Positions 63,333 through 64,000 of a DNA stretch of 64,000 bases are shown piece after piece; position 1 is the stretch's first letter; each line of letters opens with the position of its first letter. The translations under genes were made by a program, and so were the position numbers. Under the pieces are notes generated by a model that worked only from the letters and a program-made list of their open reading frames with translations, had not been told where the DNA came from and ran no database searches. This DNA comes from an uncultured Bacteroidia bacterium (GTDB lineage Bacteria; Bacteroidota; Bacteroidia; Bacteroidales; UBA932). The stretch is taken from NCBI GenBank assembly GCA_902790635.1, contig CADASN010000002.1, positions 1 through 64,000 on the forward strand, written 5' to 3'.

Positions 63333-64000
63333 CTACTGCAGTTTTTTGTACACCAGGTCGATGGCCGAATACCGGTGATCGGCGTTCCAGTGCTCGTGCA
63401 GGCCGAGAGGCTCGCTGAGCGGGGTGCCGTCCTGCTCGGGGTCATAAGTGACGCCGCTGATGGTGTCCGGCAGCGAAGCGGCCTCGACCAGGTAGAGATC
63501 GCAGTAGGGAAGGCTGCCCACCTCGGGCCATTCTGCTGCGAGCAGGTCCAGTCCCACGGAATCAACGGCCAGCGGGTCCTGCGAGAAGAGCAGCGAGCAG
63601 GCCCAATCCCCGTTGAAAGGAGCCTTGTTCCATTTCGGCGCCGGGGCGCCGTTGCAGTCGCGGGAGCCGTAGGTGCCGTCGATCAGGTAGAGCAAAGTCT
63701 TGCCTCCCAGGTCTTTGTGCCCGATGAAATCCACCTGGCTGCTGTATTTGGCGTGTCCCCAGCGCTTGTCCGGGTTGACCCCGTTGTGGGAGTTCTGGTG
63801 CCAGTCCTTGTCCAGGGAAGTGGCGCCGTACCAGTTCTTGCCGGTGAGGGTCACGCCCGGGCCGGTGTGGATCTTGAGCAGGGCGCTGTTGATCACGTAA
63901 TCGGCATCCACGATGCACTTGGCGAGGCCGTACTGCTTCTCGCCGTGGCCGGGTGTGAAGGGGATGGCGTTCTCGACGAACGCGCATTTCACGCGACCCT
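63333..64000 (-). CDS. DUF362 family protein, N-terminus beyond the window
   Basis: The last ~220 residues of a DUF362 protein; the frame is open through the window edge at 64000, so its start is not seen. Visible segments are LAKCIVDADYVINSALLKIH, GVTLTGKNWYGATS and WACSLLFSQDPLAVDSVGLDLL, the core DUF362 pattern. No ferredoxin cysteine cluster is present in the part seen. Function is unknown; DUF362 proteins are often iron-sulfur-associated or lipoproteins in Bacteroidetes. Confidence 0.82.
   Translation of the reverse strand, partial: GRVKCAFVENAIPFTPGHGEKQYGLAKCIVDADYVINSALLKIHTGPGVTLTGKNWYGATSLDKDWHQNSHNGVNPDKRWGHAKYSSQVDFIGHKDLGGKTLLYLIDGTYGSRDCNGAPAPKWNKAPFNGDWACSLLFSQDPLAVDSVGLDLLAAEWPEVGSLPYCDLYLVEAASLPDTISGVTYDPEQDGTPLSEPLGLHEHWNADHRYSAIDLVYKKLQ

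Overview
This 64 kb window comes from a GC-rich member of the Bacteroidales, probably an uncultured gut or rumen lineage. The evidence is gene content (a V/A-type ATPase operon with a DUF2764 gene, Na+-NQR, Na+-translocating methylmalonyl-CoA decarboxylase, a GH10-CBM48-CE1 xylanase/esterase, Mfa2/FimB-like lipoprotein, FatA-type thioesterase, DUF3737) and promoters that follow the Bacteroidetes TTTG-N20-TAnnTTTG pattern. I cannot assign a genus. No phage, plasmid, insertion sequence, rRNA or CRISPR array is visible; there is one tRNA (Asp).

Layout: 1-870, gene-free, with about 150 bp tandem repeats carrying terminator hairpins; 872-2173, a GH13 amylase; 2186-2850, gene-free GC-rich direct repeats; 2851-9860, V-ATPase operon (minus); 10011-13492, methylmalonyl-CoA decarboxylase operon (minus); 13613-14797, DUF819 transporter; 14848-15090, a very small plus-strand transcription unit; 15104-20818, flavodoxin lipoprotein, GH43 enzyme and two histidine acid phosphatases (minus); 20886-24976, aromatic amino acid operon pheA-aroC-tyrA-aroG (plus); 25049-29826, a four-gene lipid-type operon (minus); 29946-32017, DUF3737 and L-serine dehydratase (plus); 32050-36014, peptidase-like lipoprotein, AspT-type transporter and NlpC/P60 protein (minus); 36150-38393, xylanase/feruloyl esterase; tRNA-Asp; 38842-46145, polysaccharide export genes, uvrA and a glycosyltransferase (plus); 46142-48015, glycosyltransferase and fimbrial lipoprotein (minus); 48184-53930, nqrFEDCBA (minus); then nitroreductase, uvrD/pcrA, thioesterase, Nif3, S9 peptidase, recG and a DUF362 gene cut by the window edge.

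Physiologically the window is dominated by sodium energetics. Na+-NQR and the decarboxylase would export Na+, and the V-ATPase c-subunit carries the full set of Na+ ligands known from Enterococcus hirae NtpK. Each of these three machines also carries a small lesion. The catalytic ATPase subunit lacks about 19 codons and is frameshifted, the biotin carrier lacks the segment with the biotinylated lysine, and the nqrD/nqrE junction is collapsed so that nqrE has lost its start. I saw no comparable lesion in the other genes. Either Na+ energetics is being lost or the assembly dropped short segments; reads would decide.

The other unexplained signals are non-coding: a 135 bp cloverleaf-like palindromic element sitting in frame inside the helicase linker, a G-run/C-run hairpin repeat found between two pairs of converging genes (one copy flanked by 14 bp direct repeats), a complete promoter-miniORF-terminator unit encoding a 33-residue membrane peptide, and two stop codons placed in the loops of perfect hairpins.
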